Source: Chitinophagaceae bacterium IBVUCB2
GTDB lineage: Bacteria > Bacteroidota > Bacteroidia > Chitinophagales > Chitinophagaceae
NCBI GenBank assembly: GCA_002127295.1
Contig: NFUV01000001.1
Coordinates: 1,550,001-1,614,000 of the forward strand
Length of the DNA stretch: 64,000 nucleotides
Direction: 5' to 3'
Made by a program: the position numbers and the translations under genes. The notes below the pieces were generated by a model. It was given only the letters and a program-made list of their open reading frames with translations, had not been told where the DNA came from and did not search any database. This document shows positions 43,919-52,528 of the stretch, in pieces. How positions within the stretch are numbered: position 1 is the stretch's first letter; the number at the start of each line of letters is the position of its first letter.

Positions 43919-44038
43919 ACAACAAAGTATTTGCAAAAGCAGGGTTGGACAATGAAACATCTGCTATGTGCAAGCATCAGCGGCGGTTCGGGCTCGACGT
44001 TTATGAATTTCCTGCCTTCGAAAATACCCTAACGTTGT
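43919..44038. repeat. 120-bp imperfect palindrome, attC-like recombination-site candidate
   Basis: The ends are inverted copies: ACAAC...GTATTTGCAAAAGCAGG on the left and, read on the other strand, ACAAC...GTATTTTCGAAGGCAGG on the right. The middle contains GGCGGTTCGGGCTCGACG. Length, imperfect pairing and the outer AAC/GTT pattern resemble integron attC sites, and from memory many similar elements follow small cassette genes in Bacteroidota. It starts 23 bases after the ASCH stop and ends one base before the AIM24 stop codon. A GTTGTCT at its right end (44034) is echoed by GTTGTGT near 41960 at the other end of the insert. The core match to classical attC (RYYYAAC / GTTRRRY) is only partial. 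Confidence 0.55.
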
Positions 44039-44842
44039 CTACTCCCTACCATCAAACAAATTACCCAAACCACCCAGCACACTGCCTTCTTCTTTGCGTT
44101 TGTAAGTGCCGTATGCAATTATTCTTCCGGCCAGGCGGCTGATAGGTAATGATTGTATCCATACTTTGCCCGGTCCTTGTAGTTTGGCAAAGAATAATCC
44201 TTCGCCACCGAACATAAAATTCTTAACGCCTCTTACAAATTCAATATCAAATTGTGTTTCGGGGGTATACGCTACCACACAACCTGTATCTATTTTCAAT
44301 ATTTCACCAGCTTTTAATTCTCTTTCTACAATAAAACCTCCGGCATGTAAAAAAGCAAATCCATCGCCTTCTAGTTTTTGCATAATAAAGCCCTCACCTC
44401 CAAAAATACCTACGCCTAATTTTCGTTGCAAATGAATGCCTACACTCACCCCTTTGGCTGCACAAAGAAATGCATCTTTCTGCGCAATAATGGTTCCGCC
44501 TAATTCCTGTAAATCCAATGGAATTATCTTGCCCGTATAAGGCGCAGCAAAACTTACTTTTTTCTTTCCCTGTGCCTCATTTGTAAAAGCGGTCATAAAC
44601 AAACTCTCCCCCGTCAGCACTCTTTTTCCGGCACTCATCAGTTTGCCCAAAAAACCAGTTGGTTGCTGCGCCGATCCATCACCGAAAATGGTTTGCATCT
44701 GGATGCCGTCGTCCATCATCATCATGGCACCGCTTTCGGCAATGGCAGTTTCCGTTGGATCGAGTTCAATTTCTACAAATTGTAATTCTTCACCATGTAT
44801 TTTATAGTCTATTTCATGGTTGTTACGATTGGAATAGCTCAT
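44039..44842 (-). CDS. AIM24/TIGR00266 family protein
   Basis: A 267-residue cytoplasmic protein of the TIGR00266/AIM24 family, rich in beta strands with a repeated tryptophan-poor double-psi-like pattern. Recognisable parts are LQFVEIELDPTETAIAESGAMMMMDDGIQMQT, too long to quote as a single motif but clear as GAMMMMDDGI, plus AAPYTGKIIPLDL, FGGEGFIMQKLEGDG, VAYTPETQFD and FGGEGLFFAKLQGPG. The family has no settled bacterial function. The stop codon lies one base from the end of the attC-like element, so that element appears to have inserted immediately past this gene. The first ATG is at 44842. Confidence 0.85.
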   Translation of the reverse strand: MSYSNRNNHEIDYKIHGEELQFVEIELDPTETAIAESGAMMMMDDGIQMQTIFGDGSAQQPTGFLGKLMSAGKRVLTGESLFMTAFTNEAQGKKKVSFAAPYTGKIIPLDLQELGGTIIAQKDAFLCAAKGVSVGIHLQRKLGVGIFGGEGFIMQKLEGDGFAFLHAGGFIVERELKAGEILKIDTGCVVAYTPETQFDIEFVRGVKNFMFGGEGLFFAKLQGPGKVWIQSLPISRLAGRIIAYGTYKRKEEGSVLGGLGNLFDGRE

Positions 44843-45037
44843 GATAGTATAGTTTTTTATAAAGTTACAATTTGAACAACAGAGTCACAAAGAGAGCAAC
44901 CACCACCAATAAAATTCGAAGGAATTCTTTCTGCTTACATCTCAATGGTTCAATAAATGATAAATGGTGCTAGTTTAAACAGGGGATTGCTTAAATTGCT
45001 TGTCCCCCTTTCAGGGATTATTTTAAAATCAATTTTA

Positions 45038-47899
45038 ATGAATATGAAAAAGTGTTTTTTATTGCTGAGCTTTTTTACCCTGCTATTGGCCGGTGCAGTT
45101 AATAGCCAGGCCAAGCTGGTAGAAAAAGTGACGAAGAAGGGAAACGAGATCGTTATCCCGTATGAAAAGTATGTGTTGCCAAATGGCCTTACTGTAATTG
45201 TACATGAAGACCACAGCGACCCGGTGGTGCATATAGATGTTACTTACCATGTGGGTTCGGCAAGAGAAGAGATCGGCAAATCGGGGTTTGCACATTTCTT
45301 TGAACACATGATGTTCCAGGGAAGTGATAACGTAGCCGATGAGCAGCATTTTAAAATTGTATCCGATGCAGGTGGTACACTGAACGGAACTACGAACCGT
45401 GACCGTACCAATTATTTTGAAACAGTACCCAGCAACCAATTAGAAAAAATGCTGTGGTTAGAAGCCGACCGTATGGGCTTTTTATTAGATGCTGTTACAC
45501 AACGAAAATTTGAGATACAGCGTTCAACTGTAAAAAATGAAAGAGGACAGAATTATGATAACAGGCCGTATGGTTTAGCCGGAGAAATTGGCGCCAAGAA
45601 CTTATATTCATACGGGCATCCCTATTCCTGGTTAACTATCGGATACGTAGAAGATCTGAACAAAGTAGATGTAAACGATCTGAAGAATTTCTTTTTACGC
45701 TGGTATGGTCCAAACAATGCTACCGTTACAGTTGGTGGTGATGTAAAACCTGCTGAAGTATTAAAACTTGTAGAGAAATATTTTGGTGTTATCCCTGCAG
45801 GACCAAAAGTTGACCCGGTAATTGTACCGGCACCTGTATTAGATGCTGATCGTTATGTTTCTTATACTGATAATTATGCCCGTCTTCCATTGTTAACCGT
45901 GGTTTATCCAACAGTTCCAAACTATCATGAAGACATGGCAGCATTGGCTTGTTTAGCACAGGTGCTTGGACAAGGAAGAAACTCAACCCTGTTCCAGGAA
46001 TTGGTAAAAACGCAAAAAGCTTTGCAGGCAAGTGCTTTCAGTCAGTTGTCTGAACTGGCCGGTGAATTTTCGTTCCGCATTACTCCATCTCCCGGCAAAT
46101 CGCTGGCTGATATGGATAGTTTATACAGAGCAGCACTAAAAACCTTTTCTGCAGTTGGTCCAACGGATGATGATATTGCCAAATTCAAAGGAGCCATCGA
46201 ATCACAACTGATCAATGGTTTGCAAAGTGTGTCCGGTAAAGTTTCTCAATTGGCCAATTTTCAAACATTCACCAACAACCCTAATAAAATTGCTGAACTG
46301 CTTAAAATGTACCAGGCCGTTACAAAAGAAGATGTAATGCGGGTATTTAATAAGTATATCAATAATAAGAAAGCCGTTTATTTAAGTGTGTTGCCAAAAG
46401 GGCAAGAAAAATTAATTGCGGCTGCTGATAATTATAAAATAGATTCTTCTAAATACGATGCCCCTGATTATGGTTATGCAGGATTGAAGTATGCAAAAGC
46501 AAAAGATAATTTCGACAGAAGCAAAATTCCGGGCAATGGTGCTAACCCAATCGTAAAAGTGCCGAAGTTCTGGAGAAAAGATATGCCGAACGGCGTAAGA
46601 ATGATCGGATCAGAAAGTACAGAAGTACCCATTGTAACTGTTACTATCACTGTTCCGGGCGGACATATTTTGCAAGCAAGAGATACTGCGAAGATCGGAT
46701 TAGCGGATTTCTTTGCTGATATGATGAATGAAGACACGAAGAATTATACAGCAGAGCAAATGTCTATCGCCTTACAAAAACTAGGCAGCTCTGTTAATAT
46801 AGGCAGCAGCTTTGATGGCATCACTATCAATGTACAATCATTGAAAAAGAACCTGGATGCTACAATGGCATTGGTAGAAGAAAGATTACTGAATCCAAAG
46901 TTTACCGAGTCTGCTTTTAGTCGTATACAAAAACAAAACTTAGAAAGCTTCAAACAGGCGAAGGCTGATCCTGCTTCCGTTGCCAGTGTTGTTTTTGCCA
47001 AAGTAAATTATGGCCCTAACAATATTCTGGCGATGAGTGAAACAGGAACAGAACATACAGTAAGAAACCTGAAGCTGCAGGACATCCAGGATTATTATGA
47101 CAACTTCATCTCTTCGCAAGGCACTAAAGTGGTTGTAGTAGGTGATGTAAAACAGGAAGAGATTGTACCAAAATTGACCTTCCTTAATAAGTTGCCGAAT
47201 AAAAAAGTGGTGTTACCAAAAGTAGAAAGCACTCCGCCTGCTATTGATAAAACAAAAGTGTTCCTGGTTGATATTCCTAAAGCAGCACAATCGCAGTTCC
47301 GTGTTGGTTATGCAACTGGTTTGAAATATGATGCTACGGGTGAATACTACCGTGCTATGTTAACCAACTATGCATTGGGTGGTGATTTCAACAGCCGCTT
47401 AAATTTAAATCTTCGTGAAGACAAAGGCTGGACCTATGGTGCCCGCAGCGGTTTTAGTGCTGATGAATACAGCGGCGATTTTGAATTCAGCTCCGGCATC
47501 CGTGCAGATGCAACAGACAGTGCATTGGTAGAAGTTATGAAAGAGATCAATAACTTTCGTACCAATGGTATTACAGAAGCGGAATTAAAATTCATGAAAA
47601 ACTCATTGGGACAAAGAGATGCCCGTAGTTATGAAACAGGCTTTCAAAAAGCCGGTTTTATTGGCCGCATTTTAAATTATAACCTGCCGGCAAACTATGT
47701 AGATCAGCAAAATAGAATTTTGGCTAATCTTACTAAGAAAGAAGTGGATGCAGTAGCGAAAAGAACATTGAATCCTGATAAGATGAATATCTTATTAGTG
47801 GGTGATAAAGCAAAGATCTTAGAGGGTGTGAAGAAACTGGGCTATGAAATTGTGGAGCTGGATGTGGATGGTAAGAAGATCGAGAAGAAAGGATTTTAA
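45038..47899 (+). CDS. Secreted M16 family zinc metallopeptidase, two-domain
   Basis: A 953-residue protein from ATG 45038 (MNMKKCFLLLSFFTLL; ATG 45044 is an alternative), with a signal peptide ending NSQA. The N-terminal M16 domain has the inverted zinc motif HFFEH at residues 86-90 (His86, Glu89, His90), with the further Glu expected about 75 residues on (VKNERGQNYDNRPYG). The second half (about 510-930) is a M16 C-terminal domain with ADFFADMMNED in place of the zinc motif, so it is inactive and probably helps bind substrate. Such long tandem forms resemble PqqL-like and pitrilysin-like enzymes that degrade peptides in the periplasm. The longer frame from 44957 adds a non-signal-like stretch. 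A strong terminator follows. Confidence 0.9.
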   Translation: MNMKKCFLLLSFFTLLLAGAVNSQAKLVEKVTKKGNEIVIPYEKYVLPNGLTVIVHEDHSDPVVHIDVTYHVGSAREEIGKSGFAHFFEHMMFQGSDNVADEQHFKIVSDAGGTLNGTTNRDRTNYFETVPSNQLEKMLWLEADRMGFLLDAVTQRKFEIQRSTVKNERGQNYDNRPYGLAGEIGAKNLYSYGHPYSWLTIGYVEDLNKVDVNDLKNFFLRWYGPNNATVTVGGDVKPAEVLKLVEKYFGVIPAGPKVDPVIVPAPVLDADRYVSYTDNYARLPLLTVVYPTVPNYHEDMAALACLAQVLGQGRNSTLFQELVKTQKALQASAFSQLSELAGEFSFRITPSPGKSLADMDSLYRAALKTFSAVGPTDDDIAKFKGAIESQLINGLQSVSGKVSQLANFQTFTNNPNKIAELLKMYQAVTKEDVMRVFNKYINNKKAVYLSVLPKGQEKLIAAADNYKIDSSKYDAPDYGYAGLKYAKAKDNFDRSKIPGNGANPIVKVPKFWRKDMPNGVRMIGSESTEVPIVTVTITVPGGHILQARDTAKIGLADFFADMMNEDTKNYTAEQMSIALQKLGSSVNIGSSFDGITINVQSLKKNLDATMALVEERLLNPKFTESAFSRIQKQNLESFKQAKADPASVASVVFAKVNYGPNNILAMSETGTEHTVRNLKLQDIQDYYDNFISSQGTKVVVVGDVKQEEIVPKLTFLNKLPNKKVVLPKVESTPPAIDKTKVFLVDIPKAAQSQFRVGYATGLKYDATGEYYRAMLTNYALGGDFNSRLNLNLREDKGWTYGARSGFSADEYSGDFEFSSGIRADATDSALVEVMKEINNFRTNGITEAELKFMKNSLGQRDARSYETGFQKAGFIGRILNYNLPANYVDQQNRILANLTKKEVDAVAKRTLNPDKMNILLVGDKAKILEGVKKLGYEIVELDVDGKKIEKKGF

Positions 47900-47911
47900 A
47901 CTAATCGCCTT

Positions 47912-47955
47912 AAAAAAGAAAACCGCCTCATACCAAAGGCGGTTTTCTTTTTTTT
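47912..47955 (+). terminator. Terminator after the M16 peptidase
   Basis: AAAAAAGAAAACCGCCT (47912-47928) pairs with AGGCGGTTTTCTTTTTT (47937-47953) in a 17-bp stem with an 8-base loop, followed by more T. It starts 13 bases after the stop. Confidence 0.9.
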
Positions 47956-48019
47956 AACAATTCAGCAGTAGCGGCTTTGTCAAAAAAATAGTTACTTTCT
48001 ATTCCAAAACTTTACAACC

Positions 48020-48658
48020 ATGGAAAAAAACATATTGCTTCTAACAGCTCTTTCGTTGTTTACTATTTCTTCATTTTCACAAAAGAAGGAAGAAATAAAT
48101 TTTTCAGACCCATTTCAAATTGACAGTTCAGAATATTTCATTATCCCAAGAATGATTGACAGCGAGAATAACCATCTATATGGAAAAGGGAAGGGTTATT
48201 TGCCATGGGGAAATTATAATGATATTATTTTCTATAACGCCAAGACAAATACTGCAAAACCTCTTTTTGGAAAAACCTTAGTTATTATTTCAACCTTCAG
48301 GGAAAGAAGTAACTATTATTATGAAAAACCAAAGGAAACACCTGCAAATTTTCTTGATAAACACATTTTATATCTGGCAAGAACAGAGAATTTTAATAAT
48401 GACGGCGCCCTTGATTCGGAAGATCCTCTTTATGTATTTATTTCCACCAAAACGGGAGAAGGTCTAAGGCAAATCACACCTAATGGGCTAAATGTTTTAT
48501 CATGGACAATATCACTGGATAAAAAATTCATCCTAGTAAAGCTCCAAAATGATAAAAATGGCAACAAAAAATTTGGGCAGGGTGATGATCAAGTCTACTA
48601 TCGCATTGACCTTCATAATGACATTCAACAGATAAAAACATATCAAATAATGAACTAG
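48020..48658 (+). CDS. Small secreted protein with calcium-loop-like segments
   Basis: A 212-residue protein with a signal peptide (about residues 1-20, LLTALSLFTISSFSQ). Two segments resemble EF-hand/dockerin calcium loops: NFNNDGALDSED near 119-130 and DKNGNKKFGQGDD near 181-193. The rest is strand-rich (LGNY-free core YLPWGNYNDIIFYNAKT, VFISTKTGEGLRQITPNGLNVLSW). No family was recognised with confidence. It lies between two terminators and so is transcribed alone. It may be a periplasmic or surface binding protein. Confidence 0.6.
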   Translation: MEKNILLLTALSLFTISSFSQKKEEINFSDPFQIDSSEYFIIPRMIDSENNHLYGKGKGYLPWGNYNDIIFYNAKTNTAKPLFGKTLVIISTFRERSNYYYEKPKETPANFLDKHILYLARTENFNNDGALDSEDPLYVFISTKTGEGLRQITPNGLNVLSWTISLDKKFILVKLQNDKNGNKKFGQGDDQVYYRIDLHNDIQQIKTYQIMN

Positions 48659-48669
48659 TATCAAATAAC

Positions 48670-48700
48670 AAAGCAGCCCTCCTAATAGAGAGCCGCTTTT
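48670..48700. terminator. Possible terminator between convergent genes
   Basis: AAAGCAGCCCTC and GAGAGCCGCTTT pair over 12 bases with two mismatches and a 6-base loop, followed by TTTTATTT. It lies 12 bases after the stop of the small secreted protein and upstream of the RND gene end. Confidence 0.5.
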
Positions 48701-48749
48701 ATTTAACCAAAACCAACAACTATGGAAACATGGTTGCCATAGGAAGACC

Positions 48750-51700
48750 TTATTCTTCTGCTTTTAGCTGCTTGTTTATCTTTGGCGGCGCACCCAGCCA
48801 AATCTTCTTTCCTTGTATTCTTCTTACTAAGAACATGATTCCCACGAAGATGAAGAAGAAAGGACCCAGGAAACCTAATAGTGCAATAAATTTACCACCA
48901 TAGAAATTTTCCATTGGCCTCTTCAATCTTTCTGCCATCAGGTACATACTTGGTACCATTACCAGCGTTAAGAAGAATGAGAATATCAAACCAAAGATGA
49001 TCGTCCAGCTCAACGGCCCCCAGAACACTACACTATCACCACCAAAGAAAATGTTGGGACGCAGATGAGTGAACAATCCCGCAAAATCTATATTGAACCC
49101 TACTGCTAACGGCAATAAGCCTAAGATGGTTGCCACTGCTGTTAACAATACAGGTATAATTCTAACTCTGCCTGCCTGAATCGCCGCTTCTCTTGTCCGC
49201 ATTCCTCTTCCCCGCAGCTCATCAGTAAATTCAATGATCAGGATACCATTTTTAATAACGATACCCGCCAAACCTACGATACCAACTAATAACATGATGG
49301 TGGCGATCGTCATTCCTGTAAATGCATAACCCAATAACACACCAATTACAGAGAAGAATATTTCTGTGATAACGATAAACGGTTTACTCATGGAGTTGAA
49401 CTGTAATACCAATATCAAAAAGATAAGACCGATCGCAATCATAAAGGCTGTACCCAGGAAGGCCTGTGTTTCTTTTTCCTGCTCACTCTGTCCGCTTAGT
49501 TTGATGGTAACATCAGGCGGAATTTTTGCTTTGTCTTTGAAATCGTCTATTTCTGTTTGCAATTTTGCAGTGATACCTGCTACCATGGTTGGGTCAAGTA
49601 CATTGCCCTGTAACTGTATCGTACGTTTTACATTCTTTCTTTTTACTCCACCAGTTGTGTTCGTATAATCTATAGTTGCCACTGCGCTTAACGGAATAGA
49701 TTTTACCTGCATCGTATTCATATCCATAAAGGTGATACGCATCGCCATCAGGTCGCCGATATTATTACGCATGGCATCCGTATAACGCAACTGAATTTTG
49801 TATTCGTCTTCGCCATCTTTTATCTTGCTTACTTCTTTACCAAATACAGCGGTACGCAATTCCATTCCTACCTGGGCAGTACTGATGCCTTCCATCATGG
49901 CTCTTTCCCTATCTACATTCACCGTGATCTCCGGGTTATTCAGATCCACGTCGGGCTGCAGGTTTTCAATTCCGGGTATCCTGTTTGTATCTAAATAATT
50001 AAATAATTGTTTGGCTACATCAGCAATGCTTTCAAAATTATCTCCCTGCACTTCAATATTTACAGGAGGGTCAGTGGGAGGACCACCATCTTCCTGTGCC
50101 ACTTCTACGTTAGCACCTGGTATCCCTTGCACTGCCAGTCGAATAGAATCTTTGATCGGCATGGTTCTTTTGCCGTGTCGTTTTTCAAATTCTACAAACG
50201 AAACTTGTATACGTCCAAGGTTTGATTGTACACTTCTATTATTGTCTCTTGGATTATTAGCACTTACTGCCACATTGGTGATCACACTTTCCACAACACT
50301 TCCCGGGGCTCCCGGTTTTGCGTTTGCTCTTGCTAATACACCCTCTACTCTTTTTTCTAATACACTTGTTATGCTGTCAGTATAATGTACATCTGTACCA
50401 ACGGGTAATTTCAAATACACATATACAAAGTTGGGGTCGCCACTTGGAAAGAATGTTGACTTAGTTCTGCCCATGCTGATACTGGCCATCAACAACCCTA
50501 TTGCCACTATAAAAATTCCAAACAGTGCAATGAAAGCTTTTACTGGTCGTTTGCCCACTAATACCCAACGCAACAATTTTTCATAATTGTTCATCAATTT
50601 CGGTAAAGCTCTTTTTTGGAAACGGTGTATCAGGTCATTCAATACATATGCATTAAAGACCATCAGTATCGCCATTAGTAATAAGAAATTAGCAATACCA
50701 TGCATACCGCCAAGATGTGCTAATAATCCACCGATGGCAAAAACTATCAGCCACTTGCTTCTAAATACTGCCTTCTTGGGTTTTTCAAATTCTTTTCCTT
50801 CCGGTTTCATAAAGCTTACCGCAAAAACCGGGTTAAAGAAAAATGCCACGATCAGTGATGCTGCCAAAGTAAGTATCAGCATGGTTGGCAGGTAAATCAT
50901 AAACTTACCGATCAATCCTTTCCAGAATAATAGCGGAAAGAAGGGTGCTAATGTAGTTGCGGTACCTGCTAATACAGGAATAAATACTTCACCAGCTGCT
51001 TCCTTAGCACTCCTGACAATGGGCACTTTACCATTATTATAAATACGGTGGGTGTTTTCAATAACCACAATGGCATCATCCACAATAATCCCCAATCCAA
51101 AGAGTAAGGCAAAGAGTACAATAAAGTTTAAGGTAACAGTAGTGCCAACAATGCCGTCAGCAATTGGTAAAAATAAAAATGCCACAAACACACTTAACGG
51201 CACACTCAATGCCACGAAGAATGCATTGGTCACACCCATAAAGAACATCAAAATAATTAACACCAGGATAAACCCGATGATAATGGTATTGATCAATTCA
51301 TCGAAAGAAGTTTTTGTTTGCTTACTGGTGTCACCTGTAAATTCTACCCGAAGATCTTTTGGCAACTCTTCCGTTTTCTGCATTTCTGCAACAATAGCTT
51401 TTACTTTATCTGCACAGTTGATCAGGTTCTCACCCGATCTTTTTACAATGTTCAGTGTTACTACATTCTTACCATCCAACCGGGCATAGCTTTCTTTGTC
51501 CCGGATCGTATCTTTTAATTCAGCAATATCCCTCAGGTAAACAGCAGCACCCTGTGCACTACTGCGCACCACTATATTCTGCATATCAGCAATGGTAGCA
51601 AACTGACCTTTTACTTTCAGGGTACGTTTCATATCTCCCACATCAATCAAACCACCGGTGATATCATGGTTCTCCCTGCTGATCGCATTTTCAATATCCA

Positions 51701-52343
51701 TGAAGCTTACTCTTGCCGCAGTCATTCTATAGGGATCCACATTCACCTGTATCTCTCTCTCCGGTGCACCAACAATTTCAGCCCTGGTTACTTCCCCCAA
51801 TTCCTCAATCTTATCCTGCATTTTATCAGCATACACTTTCAATTTCATGCCATCATAATCACCGCTGATGTTTACGAACATGATCGGCATCTCACTAAAA
51901 GCAAATTCCTGTACATCCGGCTCCTGCGTTAAATCAGTCGGCAAATCTGTACGGGCCTTATCAATCGCATCTTTTACTTTTTGTTTGGCCAGTTCTGTTT
52001 TTACATCTGTATCAAACTCTACTACTATCAAACTATAGTCAGCCTGTGATGTACTTTGTATCTTATTTACTTTAGCCCCGCTGATTCCTTTCAATTGTTT
52101 TTCAATAGGTCTTGTAACAAGATTCTCAATATCCTTAGGAGAATTACCGACATATACTGTAGCCACTGAAATAGTAGGCACTACAATATCCGGGAACTGT
52201 TCCTTCGGCATCGAGTTAAATTTCATCAAGCCATATATTGTAACAATAATGGCAATAATATAAACAGCCGTTTTGTTATCAATTGCCCAACTGGTAGGGC
52301 CAAACTCTTTAAATTTTTTTGTAACTCCTTCTAAAATTTTCAT
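48750..52343 (-). CDS. RND efflux pump permease
   Basis: A 1197-residue inner-membrane RND pump. The N-terminus (MPKEQFPDIVVPTISVATVY, KAKVNKIQST-like IEKQLKGISGAKVNKIQS) and the TM4 pair DD in GLGIIVDDAIVVIEN, used for proton relay, are clear. The porter and docking regions follow in the usual order. It is about 130-150 residues longer than typical pumps of about 1040. The extra length is in a membrane insert at about 525-575 (WLIVFAIGGLLAHLGGMHG) between the two halves and in an extra C-terminal membrane segment with a basic tail (GKKIWLGAPPKINKQ). It is the last gene of the tetR-tolC-adaptor-pump operon. The substrate is not readable; the adaptor type suggests drugs or lipid-like compounds over metals. 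Confidence 0.9.
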   Translation of the reverse strand: MKILEGVTKKFKEFGPTSWAIDNKTAVYIIAIIVTIYGLMKFNSMPKEQFPDIVVPTISVATVYVGNSPKDIENLVTRPIEKQLKGISGAKVNKIQSTSQADYSLIVVEFDTDVKTELAKQKVKDAIDKARTDLPTDLTQEPDVQEFAFSEMPIMFVNISGDYDGMKLKVYADKMQDKIEELGEVTRAEIVGAPEREIQVNVDPYRMTAARVSFMDIENAISRENHDITGGLIDVGDMKRTLKVKGQFATIADMQNIVVRSSAQGAAVYLRDIAELKDTIRDKESYARLDGKNVVTLNIVKRSGENLINCADKVKAIVAEMQKTEELPKDLRVEFTGDTSKQTKTSFDELINTIIIGFILVLIILMFFMGVTNAFFVALSVPLSVFVAFLFLPIADGIVGTTVTLNFIVLFALLFGLGIIVDDAIVVIENTHRIYNNGKVPIVRSAKEAAGEVFIPVLAGTATTLAPFFPLLFWKGLIGKFMIYLPTMLILTLAASLIVAFFFNPVFAVSFMKPEGKEFEKPKKAVFRSKWLIVFAIGGLLAHLGGMHGIANFLLLMAILMVFNAYVLNDLIHRFQKRALPKLMNNYEKLLRWVLVGKRPVKAFIALFGIFIVAIGLLMASISMGRTKSTFFPSGDPNFVYVYLKLPVGTDVHYTDSITSVLEKRVEGVLARANAKPGAPGSVVESVITNVAVSANNPRDNNRSVQSNLGRIQVSFVEFEKRHGKRTMPIKDSIRLAVQGIPGANVEVAQEDGGPPTDPPVNIEVQGDNFESIADVAKQLFNYLDTNRIPGIENLQPDVDLNNPEITVNVDRERAMMEGISTAQVGMELRTAVFGKEVSKIKDGEDEYKIQLRYTDAMRNNIGDLMAMRITFMDMNTMQVKSIPLSAVATIDYTNTTGGVKRKNVKRTIQLQGNVLDPTMVAGITAKLQTEIDDFKDKAKIPPDVTIKLSGQSEQEKETQAFLGTAFMIAIGLIFLILVLQFNSMSKPFIVITEIFFSVIGVLLGYAFTGMTIATIMLLVGIVGLAGIVIKNGILIIEFTDELRGRGMRTREAAIQAGRVRIIPVLLTAVATILGLLPLAVGFNIDFAGLFTHLRPNIFFGGDSVVFWGPLSWTIIFGLIFSFFLTLVMVPSMYLMAERLKRPMENFYGGKFIALLGFLGPFFFIFVGIMFLVRRIQGKKIWLGAPPKINKQLKAEE

Positions 52344-52430
52344 CTGAAATATTTTAAATCGTCAATTGGTTACGGGGCAATACTGAATCAATCTCCCCGG
52401 GTTTTGATTATTAGTTAGTCCGCAACACCC

Positions 52431-52447
52431 GCCTACCGGCAGGCAGG
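52431..52447. repeat. GC-rich palindromic repeat unit
   Basis: GCCTACCGGCAGGCAGG is a GC-rich near-palindrome centred on CCGG, in an otherwise AT-rich 185-base gap between the adaptor and pump genes. From memory, similar CCTGCCGGTAGGCAGG words are dispersed in related genomes. It may form a hairpin between the two cistrons. Confidence 0.4.
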
Positions 52448-52528
52448 TTACAACTAGCATCTTTCGTTGCGTTGCCCTCTTATACTGTTGCAATTCTATT
52501 GAGCTTTCCCGATCCTCTATTCCCTATA

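Noticed and set aside
43900-44040. IS200/IS605-type transposon end
   Set aside because: No transposase and no second end was found; the inverted-repeat layout and cassette context fit an attC-like site better.
43945-44142. 65-codon plus-strand frame across the attC-like element
   Set aside because: It runs through the palindrome into the antisense of AIM24 and resembles no protein.
44981-45009. AGGGGA/TCCCCCT hairpin before the M16 peptidase
   Set aside because: The stem is short with a bulge and there is no T run; not enough for a terminator or riboswitch claim.
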